From: a bacterium
GTDB lineage: Bacteria; Hinthialibacterota; Hinthialibacteria; OLB16
Assembly (NCBI GenBank): GCA_022072055.1
Contig: JAJVIK010000025.1
Location: 71,766 to 116,816, forward strand
DNA length: 45,051 bases
Reading direction: 5' to 3'
The position numbers and the translations under genes were made by a program. The notes beneath the pieces were generated by a model. It did no database searches and was not told the DNA's origin. It was given only the letters and a program-made list of their open reading frames with translations. This document shows, one piece after another, positions 33,792 through 42,358 of this stretch; the first letter of the stretch is position 1; the number at the start of each line of letters is the position of its first letter.

Positions 33792-35267
33792 TCAGTGGCC
33801 CAACCCCGGCTTGTTGAGTCCTCCAGTCTCGATGGTTCCATCCACCACCTTGAAGACCTCCGGGTGGCGGTCTTCCCATCCCTTGTTCGCCACCGGGACA
33901 TACTGGCGCGCATTCCCCTCGATGGCGGTTGTGGTCGGGAAGCGCGCGGTGAGTCCGGCTGAAATCAGGAAGGACTCTCCGGGACAGGTGAGGTCTTGGA
34001 CGCACAAGAACATGTTGAATTTCTGAGCAGCCGCCCCCATCAGGATGCTGTGACTGATTCCCTTGCAGGCTTTGAGCGCCACCCCGGAATAGCCCCACTC
34101 ACGACCAAGCAGGAGGCTTTCGTAATTGACCAGGGTCTCGTCGATCACCACCGGTTTGAGCGCCGCCGCCTTGTGAATCTTGTTCTCCGGCTGAGACTTG
34201 AGGTCGCGCGCTGTGGGTTGCTCGATGTATGCGACTCGATCATATGCCTGGGGGGATTTTTCCTTGACCCGGTTCAGGAAGTCGAGGAGGTACTCCACAT
34301 TCCCGGCGCGCTCATTGAAATCCAGGGAATAGGACCAGGTCGATAAACCTCGCTTGCTCATGACGGGCGCGGCCACCGCCTCGACTCCAAGGACTCGATT
34401 CACATCCCAGTCGAGGTCTCCGCCGTTGAGCTTGATCTTAAGGTGAGTGAGCTCATCCTTCGCAATCCACTGATCCAAGCTCTCCGGGAGACCGTCATTG
34501 AGCGGGGTTTTCACGTCTCCGGGGGAGAGGGGATCGAGCGCTCCGACCAGATGATAGAGCGGCATGCGCTTCTTTGGCTCGCGGAGGGTGTACTTGTCGG
34601 CGTATTCGCCGGCGAATTGGGAATCGAGGTAATGCGACAAGTCGGCGGAAATGAATTCGCTCGAAAGTCCGTTGTAGCAGTTGATTCCGTTAACTTTGCC
34701 GAAGGCGTCGAACAGGGCGGCGTCAAAGGGACTCGCCACCACAAGCAGCGCGAGGATCGGCATGGGTTCGGCAAGCTTCGGGAGGTTATCGCGCTCGGCG
34801 ATGTAAATCGGTTCAAGCTGAACCATGGTTTCGAGTGGGTGAGCGAAGTGGTCGCACTCGCGGGTCCGCGCGGCGAGCAAGTCCGCCAGACGAATCATGG
34901 CGTCCAGGGACTGCTCCTGTGAAACCACCTTGGGGGGCCAACCCCACACATTTCCAAGAGTCATGCTCCCCGAACCCTCGGCTTCCTTCCCGGCGCGGTT
35001 TCGAACCCGGATCTTGGCGTTCAAGATCGTGACCGCGGTGACCACATTCCCGCCGAATTTCATCGGCGAACGGTAGTCATGGGTCTCGAGCTCGGTCCGA
35101 ACCTCGAGGATTTTCACGTCGGTGGGTTTGAGCGCCAAGTTTCTTCCTCCCCCTGTGTTCGCCTCGGTCGCGGCATGGCTCCTGGAAGCTGTCCAGTCTG
35201 ATAGGCCTGATCCAAGAGCGATGGCGGCGGACCGCTTCAGCAAGTCTCTACGATTCATCGCGGGCAT
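33792..35267 (-). CDS. Tat-exported enolase-superfamily protein (mandelate racemase/muconate lactonizing type)
   Basis: 491 residues from the ATG at 35267, chosen because GAGGAGG lies 8 bases upstream; the longer TTG-initiated frame destroys that spacing. Residues 4-36 form a twin-arginine signal (MNRRDLLKRSAAIALGSGLS). The MR/MLE barrel shows the KxK motif LKIKLNGGD (about Lys277/Lys279), candidate metal ligands Asp316 (SLDFNE), Glu349 (AYIEQPTA) and Asp376/Glu377 (VVIDETLV), and Lys399 in ALKACKG. Members racemise, epimerise or dehydrate sugar acids and related carboxylates. Export of such an enzyme is unusual outside PVC-like bacteria. It is last in a five-gene minus-strand cluster. Confidence 0.84.
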   Translation of the reverse strand: MPAMNRRDLLKRSAAIALGSGLSDWTASRSHAATEANTGGGRNLALKPTDVKILEVRTELETHDYRSPMKFGGNVVTAVTILNAKIRVRNRAGKEAEGSGSMTLGNVWGWPPKVVSQEQSLDAMIRLADLLAARTRECDHFAHPLETMVQLEPIYIAERDNLPKLAEPMPILALLVVASPFDAALFDAFGKVNGINCYNGLSSEFISADLSHYLDSQFAGEYADKYTLREPKKRMPLYHLVGALDPLSPGDVKTPLNDGLPESLDQWIAKDELTHLKIKLNGGDLDWDVNRVLGVEAVAAPVMSKRGLSTWSYSLDFNERAGNVEYLLDFLNRVKEKSPQAYDRVAYIEQPTARDLKSQPENKIHKAAALKPVVIDETLVNYESLLLGREWGYSGVALKACKGISHSILMGAAAQKFNMFLCVQDLTCPGESFLISAGLTARFPTTTAIEGNARQYVPVANKGWEDRHPEVFKVVDGTIETGGLNKPGLGH

Positions 35268-35286
35268 TTTAGGTTCCTCCTCAAGA

Positions 35287-35312
35287 TTAAGGGCGAATTC
35301 TTTCTCCCTTAA
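35287..35312 (-). promoter_or_regulatory. Inverted repeat (candidate operator) over the enolase-family gene promoter
   Basis: TTAAGGG (35287-35293) and CCCTTAA (35306-35312) are perfect 7-base arms with a 12-base centre. One arm covers the predicted -10 position and the other lies about 20 bases before the start codon. Confidence 0.4.
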
Positions 35313-35334
35313 ATCCAAAAGCCTCCACTGTCAA
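35306..35334 (-). promoter_or_regulatory. Candidate promoter of the enolase-superfamily gene
   Basis: A perfect TTGACA (35334-35329) on the minus strand; 17 bases further lies TAAGGG (35311-35306), a poor -10 hexamer. It lies in the 107-base gap after the Gfo/Idh/MocA gene. Confidence 0.4.
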
Positions 35335-35374
35335 CCGGTAACACGGGCAAAGAGCCGAGCCCGGCCTTGTGGAT

Positions 35375-36718
35375 CTACACCACCTCCGGCACTCCGAAGG
35401 GCTCGCGGTAGGGACGTTTGGTCAGGGCGTTGGCCTCGTCGTCGTTGAGGAATCCGAGCGTCTGCGGGTCAATGAAGAGCTTCCGCCCCAAACGGTACGA
35501 GGCGTTGGCGTATTGGCACAGAAGCGCGGAAAGGTGCGCTTCCTCCACCGGGCAGTTGGGCCGCTTGCCGGTCCGAATGCAGTCGATGAAATCGGCGATG
35601 TGATCGCGCTCCATCCTGGAGAACCCGCTCTTGCCTTTAGCGATCGGTTTCCCGTCCACGTCGTAGACTTCCCATCCGCCGCCGTGACGTCCCAAGTACA
35701 TGAAATTCTTGGTCCCGGAGATCTCAATCCGGGTGCCGATGAATGGCCAAGTTGGGAGATTGTCCCCATCCCGAATCGGCATCGGGACCTTCTTCATGTA
35801 GGGCGACCAGAGCTCCTGTTCAAAAACCATCGTGAGCTTGTCGAAGTCCCACACCGCGACATGCGTGTCCGGGGTTTCCTGGTCATCGTTGAAGAAGTGG
35901 ACCCCTCCGGTCGAATAGACCGACTTGGGGGTGGTCACCCCCGAGACCCACCGCGCGATGTCCATCTGGTGGACCCCATCGTTGATGATATCCCCGCCGG
36001 AGTACTCCCAGAACCAATGCCAGGCGTAATGGAAGTGATTGTTGTTGAAGGGGCGATCCTTGCAGGGGCCAAGCCACATCTTGTAGTCAACCCCCTCGGG
36101 CACGGGGCCATCGGGCTCCTTGCCGATGGTCCCGCGCGCCTTGCTGTTCATGACTCGAACCAGGTGGACATCCCCGAGCCGGCCCGACCGGATGTAATCA
36201 ATGGCCTGGTAAATGTAGGGGGCGCTCCGATTCTGATGACCGATCTGGACCACGCGATTGTAGCGCTTGGCCGCCTCGATCATTTGCCTGCCGTCGTGAA
36301 GGTTGTGGTGGCAGGGTTTTTCAACATAGACATGTTTCCCGGCCTGGCAAGCGAAGATGGTTCCGGGAGCGTGCCAGTGGTCCGGGGTTCCCATCACGAT
36401 GGCGTCCACATCCTTGTCCTCGAGCATCCTCCGGAAATCCTGGACACACTCCGGCGCCTTGAAACCTTTGGCCTCGATCTCCTTCACCCGTTCGGGGAAC
36501 AGGCGGGTGTCCGGCTCGGCGAAGTATTTGAGCTCGACATCCTCCCGCGCAAGGAATCGGTGCGCGAGGTAATTCCCGCGCCCGTGAATGCCCATCACCC
36601 CGAAGACAATCTTCTCGTTCGCTCCGAGGACATTGATTGAGAAGGTCGATCCGAAACTCGCGGCCATGGCCGCCGTGGTGGTGGATTTGAGGAATTCCCT
36701 CCGGTTCAAACGGGACAT
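35375..36718 (-). CDS. Tat-exported Gfo/Idh/MocA family oxidoreductase
   Basis: 447 residues from the ATG at 36718 with GGGAGG about 7 bases upstream. Residues 5-32 form a twin-arginine signal (NRREFLKSTTTAAMAASFGS). The NAD(P)-binding motif is VFGVMGIHGRGNYL, and the family hallmark is VYVEKPCHHN (EKP), with a catalytic-region QIGHQNRS. The domain near 180-330 (WHWFWEYSGGDIINDGVHQM) is typical of the exported PVC-type enzymes. These proteins likely oxidise a sugar or inositol-like substrate with tightly bound NAD(P). The gene lies 72 bases after the tandem hydrolase gene; a TTGACA occurs in that gap (36774-36769) but without a convincing -10 box. Confidence 0.92.
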   Translation of the reverse strand: MSRLNRREFLKSTTTAAMAASFGSTFSINVLGANEKIVFGVMGIHGRGNYLAHRFLAREDVELKYFAEPDTRLFPERVKEIEAKGFKAPECVQDFRRMLEDKDVDAIVMGTPDHWHAPGTIFACQAGKHVYVEKPCHHNLHDGRQMIEAAKRYNRVVQIGHQNRSAPYIYQAIDYIRSGRLGDVHLVRVMNSKARGTIGKEPDGPVPEGVDYKMWLGPCKDRPFNNNHFHYAWHWFWEYSGGDIINDGVHQMDIARWVSGVTTPKSVYSTGGVHFFNDDQETPDTHVAVWDFDKLTMVFEQELWSPYMKKVPMPIRDGDNLPTWPFIGTRIEISGTKNFMYLGRHGGGWEVYDVDGKPIAKGKSGFSRMERDHIADFIDCIRTGKRPNCPVEEAHLSALLCQYANASYRLGRKLFIDPQTLGFLNDDEANALTKRPYREPFGVPEVV

Positions 36719-36790
36719 CACGCAACCTCCCAGTGAATTCACCTAAGCTCAGCCCATTGAAATCTTCTGTCAAGTTCCATTTTTCGGAAA

Positions 36791-39160
36791 TCAGTGCCCT
36801 TCCAGGTACTCCTTGCCCTCCCACTCAAGCCGACTGTGGAGGAAATCGAAGGTCCCGACCCCGTGGATCGAGTGCGGGCCATCGAAGAACTCGATCTCGG
36901 CTCGGTCGCCGATGCCCAGGAGGCTGTAGCGCCGGAAGGTCTTCGCGAACTCGTAGGCCACCCATTCATCCGGAGCCACCCCATCGTGGTGTCCACGCTC
37001 GACCATGAAGGGCCTTGGGCAGATCAACCAGGAAAGCTCGGCGTAATTGAAGGTGTTGCCCAGATTGAATTCCGGCATCTCATACTCGCCGGTGAAGAGA
37101 TAGCTGTAGCGACTGTCGAAGGAGACATTCTTCCAAATCCACTCGTTGTAATCGGCGGAGCAGATCGACAGGCAGTATTCCGGAAGAATCGCCGGGACAC
37201 GCATCGCGGTCTTGCCTCCATACGAAAGACCGTAAAAACCGATCCGCGACGGATCCACCGATGGGAGCGTGGAAAGCCATTCGAGGATGCGCTCATGCTG
37301 GCGGACAATGAACGAAAACAGCGAGAGTTTGAGCGGGTTGGCCTTGCGCTGAAGAACGCGGAACTTGTCCTCCCCAATGTAGGGGTTCTGGGGCGAGAAG
37401 GTGATGAACCCGCGCTCGGCGAGCTGGCAGGCGAAACGGTGGTAGTAGGGGCTGTCCATTTTCGGATCGGCGACATCCTGGGGATGGCCCTCCAGGCCAT
37501 GCTGGCAGACCACGACCGGGCGCTTCTCGCCCTCGCTCACATCCTTGGGAAGCAGAAGGATGCCGTACGCGAAAACATCCGGGTAAACATCCAAGACCAC
37601 CTCATACCCCCGATAGGTCGGCTCATCATAAACCAACCGAGAACGTGGGTTTGCCGGGACCGTGGGGTCCGGGAGTTTGCCGATCACTTCCTCCCAGAAA
37701 TAATCCCGATACCACTTGGAGGTTTCCTCCCAGGCTTCGAGGCTGCTTGGGTCCGCCTTCGACCAGAACTCCTCTCGGTATTTGGGACTGTCACGCATCA
37801 GGCGTTGGGTGAATTCGACGAGCTGGTCAAGCTGACGCTTCTCGCGATCCTCGGATGGAATTCCGTTCCGCGTGCGTCTTGTGGAGGCGCCCCCGCCGGA
37901 AGGTTGCTTCAATCCTAGCTCCTCCGCGAATGCTGTCTGGAAGCTTTTTGAGTCAGGTTGCTTGGGATCATCGGTGATCAGCTTGGCCTTCCAGGGCGGG
38001 GAAAGGCGCTCGGCAAGGGTCCTCATCCGGGCAAATTCGCTTTCAACCGATGCGGGTGATGGAACAGTCAAGACTCCGGGCGCGGCTCCTGATCTTCCCG
38101 GACTCCGTGGGGGACCGGAGACATGCGGATAGAGAGTCCCGGTTGTGTCGGGAGTTCCGGAATCGGGCGGAATGCCCTGAATGAACAAAGGGCGCGGAGC
38201 CACGAGAGTCCCAATCTCCGCATCCCCGAATTCGGTGAGCAGGCTCCAGACATTCCGGTAGATCGGCTCTTTCCAGAGCTCCTCTCGTCTTTGGAAATAC
38301 CCCGAAATCGCGGCCACATCGATCCGCGGATCGAGCGCCGCCATGTAGAGGGCGATCAGGCCACCCTCGCCAGACCCGAGAATCCCCACCTTGCCCGGCG
38401 CGTCCGCTCTCCCCTTCAGCCAGTCCACCGCCGCGAGAATCTTCTGCACCTCCAGCCCGATGAGGTGACGCCCCATCTCATAGGCCGCGCGGTACACCAA
38501 CTCGCGATGGGGCTGATTGGTCATCCGGATCTCTGGGTTTCCCGACCAGGTGTCCCTGCGGCTGAGGAGCGCCGGAATCAGGACTCTGGCGCCGGATTCG
38601 GCCAATGAGAGGACGGGAGTGGAGATCGAGGAGAGCCCGCTCAATCCGATGTCCACCGTGGCTTGTTCGGGAGTCTGATCGCAATCCGGAATCACGATCA
38701 CGGTTGCGAGGGGCCTGGATTCCGGCTCCAGGAGCAGTCCTTCGCCATCCACTCCCTCAAGGGCATCCCAGCGGACTTGGTGGACTTTGAATCTCGGGGT
38801 CTGGTTCGTTCCGAGCGCCTCCGCAATCCACGGGGTCTCTTCCGGCCCGGCGAGGATCTTCATCTTGGGAGGGAGGCGCTTGTCCACGGCGCCGATCAGG
38901 GTCTTCAGACGTTTGCGATTCGGTTCGACCGATTTCACGTAGGCCTCGTGCGAGGTGAAATCCCGTTTCCAATATGTCGCTCGATGTCCCGGTGAGGATT
39001 CTATTTCGCGCGTCAGGTAACGGTTGATGCCCTCCACCATCGCCGCCGCGAGGTCTCCCCCCAGCTCCAGCGGCTGAGTGCCAGGAAGACGGTCCTCGCA
39101 GAGGGCGACAGGACATAGCAGCGGCAGGCAGGCGAGGAGGGAGACAGATCGTGAAAGCAT
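36791..39160 (-). CDS. Exported tandem alpha/beta hydrolase (acetyl xylan esterase-like)
   Basis: 789 residues from the ATG at 39160, which has AAAGGAG about 6 bases upstream; the ATG at 39193 lacks one. Signal peptide to about residue 20. Two alpha/beta-hydrolase domains are present. The C-terminal one (~530-789) has Ser646 (FYGLSYGGKTA), Asp726 (GHHDGVAPDEW) and His763 (FFDGPHSIHG), a complete triad as in acetyl xylan esterases and dienelactone hydrolases. The N-terminal one (~130-390) keeps the fold signature GILGSGEGGLIALYMAALDP, but the nucleophile position is Gly264, so it is probably inactive. A periplasmic esterase acting on decorated glycans is plausible. Confidence 0.85.
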   Translation of the reverse strand: MLSRSVSLLACLPLLCPVALCEDRLPGTQPLELGGDLAAAMVEGINRYLTREIESSPGHRATYWKRDFTSHEAYVKSVEPNRKRLKTLIGAVDKRLPPKMKILAGPEETPWIAEALGTNQTPRFKVHQVRWDALEGVDGEGLLLEPESRPLATVIVIPDCDQTPEQATVDIGLSGLSSISTPVLSLAESGARVLIPALLSRRDTWSGNPEIRMTNQPHRELVYRAAYEMGRHLIGLEVQKILAAVDWLKGRADAPGKVGILGSGEGGLIALYMAALDPRIDVAAISGYFQRREELWKEPIYRNVWSLLTEFGDAEIGTLVAPRPLFIQGIPPDSGTPDTTGTLYPHVSGPPRSPGRSGAAPGVLTVPSPASVESEFARMRTLAERLSPPWKAKLITDDPKQPDSKSFQTAFAEELGLKQPSGGGASTRRTRNGIPSEDREKRQLDQLVEFTQRLMRDSPKYREEFWSKADPSSLEAWEETSKWYRDYFWEEVIGKLPDPTVPANPRSRLVYDEPTYRGYEVVLDVYPDVFAYGILLLPKDVSEGEKRPVVVCQHGLEGHPQDVADPKMDSPYYHRFACQLAERGFITFSPQNPYIGEDKFRVLQRKANPLKLSLFSFIVRQHERILEWLSTLPSVDPSRIGFYGLSYGGKTAMRVPAILPEYCLSICSADYNEWIWKNVSFDSRYSYLFTGEYEMPEFNLGNTFNYAELSWLICPRPFMVERGHHDGVAPDEWVAYEFAKTFRRYSLLGIGDRAEIEFFDGPHSIHGVGTFDFLHSRLEWEGKEYLEGH

Positions 39161-39189
39161 CAGCCGCTCCTTTCGCGGGGAAGCCAGGG

Positions 39190-40905
39190 TCATGGGGATG
39201 CGGTAAAGCGCAATCCTTCCAAGGGATGACCTTTCTCGTCCGTGAATCGCAAATTGAATCCCCAGGAACCGTGGGAGTTGATCGAGGTGACGGATACTCG
39301 CGTCTTTCCCTTGGGGATGACAACCGGGGCCTGCTCCTCGAAATCATAACGATCCCGAAACAGCAAGCCATGCCCGCGCTCCGGGTATTTCGCTCGGTCG
39401 AAGACAGTCTGCTCCCCGATTCTCACCACAATCCCGTCATCCCATCCCACATTCAAGACTCCCGCTTGTTCTTCATCCGCTTCCACCCAAGTGACCAGGT
39501 GGGCCGAAGCCTTGTCGGTGGCCCTCCACTCGAAGAGCGCGTTCATGCGCACGGAACCAGTGGGTTCGGTCCCTTCAAACTTGAACCAGCGAACGACGCC
39601 ATCCCGCCCGTGCAGCGGGAGGTCGGGCCGGATATCTCCAAGTGGCGCATTCGGCGCTGAGAAAGCGGGATTCAGATAGGGATTCCCCAACGGTCCCAGG
39701 ACCAGCCACTCCCCCGGGGTTCCGAAACGGTCGCAGAGCTCCCCGCGTGCGAGTTTCCCATGGTCATACTCTCTCACCGCTTCAATCAGTTTAAGACTCG
39801 CCGGATCGGCGGTGACAGTCCTATCCCTCAAGATGGAATGCCATCCCGGGGCGACTTCTTCAATCCCGGGGTACGACGGTTTGGAAAGTCCGAATTCTTT
39901 TTCGATTTCCGGACTCCACTCAAACCACAGCGGCTGCCCAGAGAAGCTCCAGATGTATCGTTTGGCGACCGAGCGAAGGATGCGCATCTGCTCACGCAGT
40001 TCCGCAAGCTCTTCCGGCCAGGGGCGCTTGGGGTAATCCTTCCCGCCGGTCTCCACCATGTGCACCGGCCAGACTCCGGGCGCCACCGTGCAGCGACGTT
40101 TCCAATACTCGAGCATCTTTCCGGAAAGGAGTCGGTCCGCGACAAAATCCCCCACGCGCGGGATGGCCACCTGAGCCACCGGATCGAGCAGGCAATAGGC
40201 GCGCTCATATCCCAGGTGGAGACCGCCGGGGGCGTCTCGCTCCGCCATCTCCTCCAGCATGGCGAAATAGAAGGCGCGCTCAATCGGTCTCCCCCACAGG
40301 TCCCCGGGTAGGAGGAAGATCACCGCTTCGGGAAACTGATCGAGGAGCGCGGCCATGGCGGTCTTCCCTTGTCTCGCCGCGGCGGCGAGCAGGTCTTCCG
40401 CGATGTATCCCTCATAGTTGTAGATCGAGTGAGTGAGGTCGTATCTCGGATAGGGATACTCCACATCAATGCTCACCCCCGCGAAGCCAAGCTCCTTCGC
40501 GGACTTGCCGATGGACGCGAAGTGTTTCTCGAATTTCAGTCGATGGTCCTCCGAGAGCAGGGTCGGGGCGGATGGCCATTCGGCGGAATCGGAGAACGAG
40601 ACCGCGAGCAGGCTTTCGGTCGCTCCTGCTTTTCTCAGGTTCGACAGATTCTCCCTAGCTTGATCGCGCCACTCCGGTTTCTGGGGAGGCTGGTCCCCCA
40701 CTCCGAGGAAAGAGGCAACGCCCTCGTCCCAGCTCCCGATGACAAAAAAGAACCCATCGTGGATCTTGGCCACATCCTCGGCGTGGGCGTTGAAATAGGG
40801 ATTTGGCTGCGCGTAATAGGCCAGGGTCTTCGGAATCTCCCCGGTCCTCCCCTGTCCGCACGCGAGAAGCAAGAGAAGAATAGCAAGATGGTTTCGGAAC
40901 GGCAT
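39190..40905 (-). CDS. Lipoprotein with TIM-barrel-like domain and C-terminal beta-sandwich
   Basis: 571 residues. Residues 1-16 are a lipoprotein signal ending in the lipobox LLAC (Cys16, Gly at +2, so likely outer-membrane sorted). Residues ~25-370 look like a glycoside-hydrolase-type barrel: GFAGVSIDVEYPYPRYD ends a strand with clustered acids, VIFLLPGDLWG and KRYIWSFSGQPLWFEW are further strand motifs. Residues ~395-571 form a jelly-roll-like carbohydrate-binding module (WLVLGPLGNPY; SVTSINSHGSWGFNLRF). I cannot assign a GH family. It starts 2 bases after the stop of the glutamine-synthetase-family gene (TGA-AC-ATG), so the two are coupled. Confidence 0.8.
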   Translation of the reverse strand: MPFRNHLAILLLLLACGQGRTGEIPKTLAYYAQPNPYFNAHAEDVAKIHDGFFFVIGSWDEGVASFLGVGDQPPQKPEWRDQARENLSNLRKAGATESLLAVSFSDSAEWPSAPTLLSEDHRLKFEKHFASIGKSAKELGFAGVSIDVEYPYPRYDLTHSIYNYEGYIAEDLLAAAARQGKTAMAALLDQFPEAVIFLLPGDLWGRPIERAFYFAMLEEMAERDAPGGLHLGYERAYCLLDPVAQVAIPRVGDFVADRLLSGKMLEYWKRRCTVAPGVWPVHMVETGGKDYPKRPWPEELAELREQMRILRSVAKRYIWSFSGQPLWFEWSPEIEKEFGLSKPSYPGIEEVAPGWHSILRDRTVTADPASLKLIEAVREYDHGKLARGELCDRFGTPGEWLVLGPLGNPYLNPAFSAPNAPLGDIRPDLPLHGRDGVVRWFKFEGTEPTGSVRMNALFEWRATDKASAHLVTWVEADEEQAGVLNVGWDDGIVVRIGEQTVFDRAKYPERGHGLLFRDRYDFEEQAPVVIPKGKTRVSVTSINSHGSWGFNLRFTDEKGHPLEGLRFTASP

Positions 40906-40907
40906 GT

Positions 40908-42275
40908 TCAGATCCTTTCAAAGTACCGAAATCTCTCCCAGTCGGTGACCGTTTCGCGGAAGGCTTGCACCTCAAGTTCAGCGTGGTGCAGCAGGAACTT
41001 GCGAACCCGTTCGCTGAAGGCCCAAGCCGCGATTTCGGAGTGCTCAAACAGGCCTGCGGCCTCCTCCAGCGACCGGGGGACCCGCGCTAGATCCCGGTTG
41101 ACATAGGCGTCCCCGCGGCACGGCTCTCCGCAGTCGATCTTGTTCTCGATTCCCCACAGTCCGGCGGCAAGGGTGGCGGCCATTGCGAGGTATGGATTGA
41201 CATCCGCGCCGGGTAGACGGTTTTCGATCCGGAAGGATTGCCCGTGCCCGATGTTGCGCAGGCAGCATGTGCGGTTGTCCACCGCCCAAGCCACTGCGGT
41301 CGGCGCGAACGACCCGGCCTGGAAGCGCTTGTACGAGTTCACGGTCGGGGCAAACAGCAGGCACATCTCCCGTTCCGCGCGAAGGAGTCCCCCCAGGAAG
41401 AAGCGAAAGAGCTCGGTCGGCCCCTCTTTCGAGGATTCCCAGAACAGATTCTCTCCGGAATCCGCCGATACAACGCTGGTGTGAAGATGGCAACTGCTCC
41501 CGGCCGCCGTGGGTGAGTGCTTGGCCATGAAAGAGATGGCTTTTCCGTGCCGCGCGGCGATCTCCTTGGCGGCGTTCTTGTAGAGCGTGTGACGGTCCGC
41601 CATCTCCACCGCCGGGGCGTAGACCAGGTTGAGCTCATGTTGTCCGTTGCCCCATTCCCCCTTGCTGAACTCGACCGGGATCCCGGAGGCGCTCAGATGG
41701 TTCCGGAGCGCGCGTATCAGCGGCTCGTCATAGGTGGTCCCCAAGACATGATAGTCGATCAGGTAGTCCGAGGAGGGCTTCAGGTCCCGATAGGCCTTAC
41801 CGCGCGCCTCTCGGTATCCATCGTCAAAGAGGTAGAACTCCAGCTCCGATCCCATCATGGGAATCAAACCCTTGGATTCCGCGCGGGAAAGCATTTCCTT
41901 GAGGAGCGCGCGAGGCGCCTCGGCTATCGGCTGTCCGCTCTCCTCGCTTTCCACATCGCACAGCACCAGGGCGGTCTTTTCGAGCCAATCAGCCTCGCGC
42001 AGCGTGGAGAAATCCGGAATCATCCGGAAGTCGCCATACCCCTTCTCCCAGCTGGTGAGCTCGAAGCCCGGCAGCGGGGTCATCTCCATGTCCACCGTGA
42101 GCAGATACGCACAGGCGTGCATGGGGCGGGTGAGGACATGGTCCAGGAAGTATTCCCCGGTGACTCGCTTTCCGACCAAGCGACCCAAGTGGTCGGGGAA
42201 AGCGGCCACCACCGTGTCGATCCGCCCCTCTCGGATGGCGGTCTCAATGTCCTCAACTGTAAGCATGCCGGGCAT
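40908..42275 (-). CDS. Glutamine synthetase family protein (gamma-glutamyl-amine ligase-like)
   Basis: 455 residues from the ATG at 42275, with GGAGG about 10 bases upstream; a TTG at 42359 would abut the neighbouring gene. Motifs of the GS catalytic domain: MGSELEFYLFD (metal Glu), NGQHELNL, SFMAKHSPTAAGSSCHLHTS, NSYKRFQAGSFAP and RIENRLPGADVNPYL. The length and divergence from classical GlnA, plus association with catabolic genes, suggest a PuuA/FluG-like ligase joining glutamate to an amine. A role in ammonia assimilation is less likely. It heads a minus-strand cluster of exported proteins. Confidence 0.88.
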   Translation of the reverse strand: MPGMLTVEDIETAIREGRIDTVVAAFPDHLGRLVGKRVTGEYFLDHVLTRPMHACAYLLTVDMEMTPLPGFELTSWEKGYGDFRMIPDFSTLREADWLEKTALVLCDVESEESGQPIAEAPRALLKEMLSRAESKGLIPMMGSELEFYLFDDGYREARGKAYRDLKPSSDYLIDYHVLGTTYDEPLIRALRNHLSASGIPVEFSKGEWGNGQHELNLVYAPAVEMADRHTLYKNAAKEIAARHGKAISFMAKHSPTAAGSSCHLHTSVVSADSGENLFWESSKEGPTELFRFFLGGLLRAEREMCLLFAPTVNSYKRFQAGSFAPTAVAWAVDNRTCCLRNIGHGQSFRIENRLPGADVNPYLAMAATLAAGLWGIENKIDCGEPCRGDAYVNRDLARVPRSLEEAAGLFEHSEIAAWAFSERVRKFLLHHAELEVQAFRETVTDWERFRYFERI

Positions 42276-42308
42276 GGCGGTGCGACCTCCGAATCGGGGT
42301 AAAAGGGG

Positions 42309-42314
42309 AATATA
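42309..42314 (-). promoter_or_regulatory. Candidate -10 element of the glutamine-synthetase-family cluster
   Basis: TATATT on the minus strand, 33 bases before the ATG at 42275, in an 83-base gap. The matching -35 region (TTCCCC) is weak. Confidence 0.35.
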
Positions 42315-42358
42315 GCGGAGCGGCCTCGCGGGGGAAGGTTCAGGGACCCGGGATTCCA

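Noticed and set aside
35335-35374. Possible terminator after the Gfo/Idh/MocA gene
   Set aside because: The GGCCG/CGGCT stem is short with a G-U pair and is followed only by CTTTG, too weak to call.
35369-36640. 423-codon plus-strand open frame opposite the Gfo/Idh/MocA gene
   Set aside because: Antisense shadow with Val/His-rich unstructured composition; the sense frame carries the Tat signal and EKP motif.
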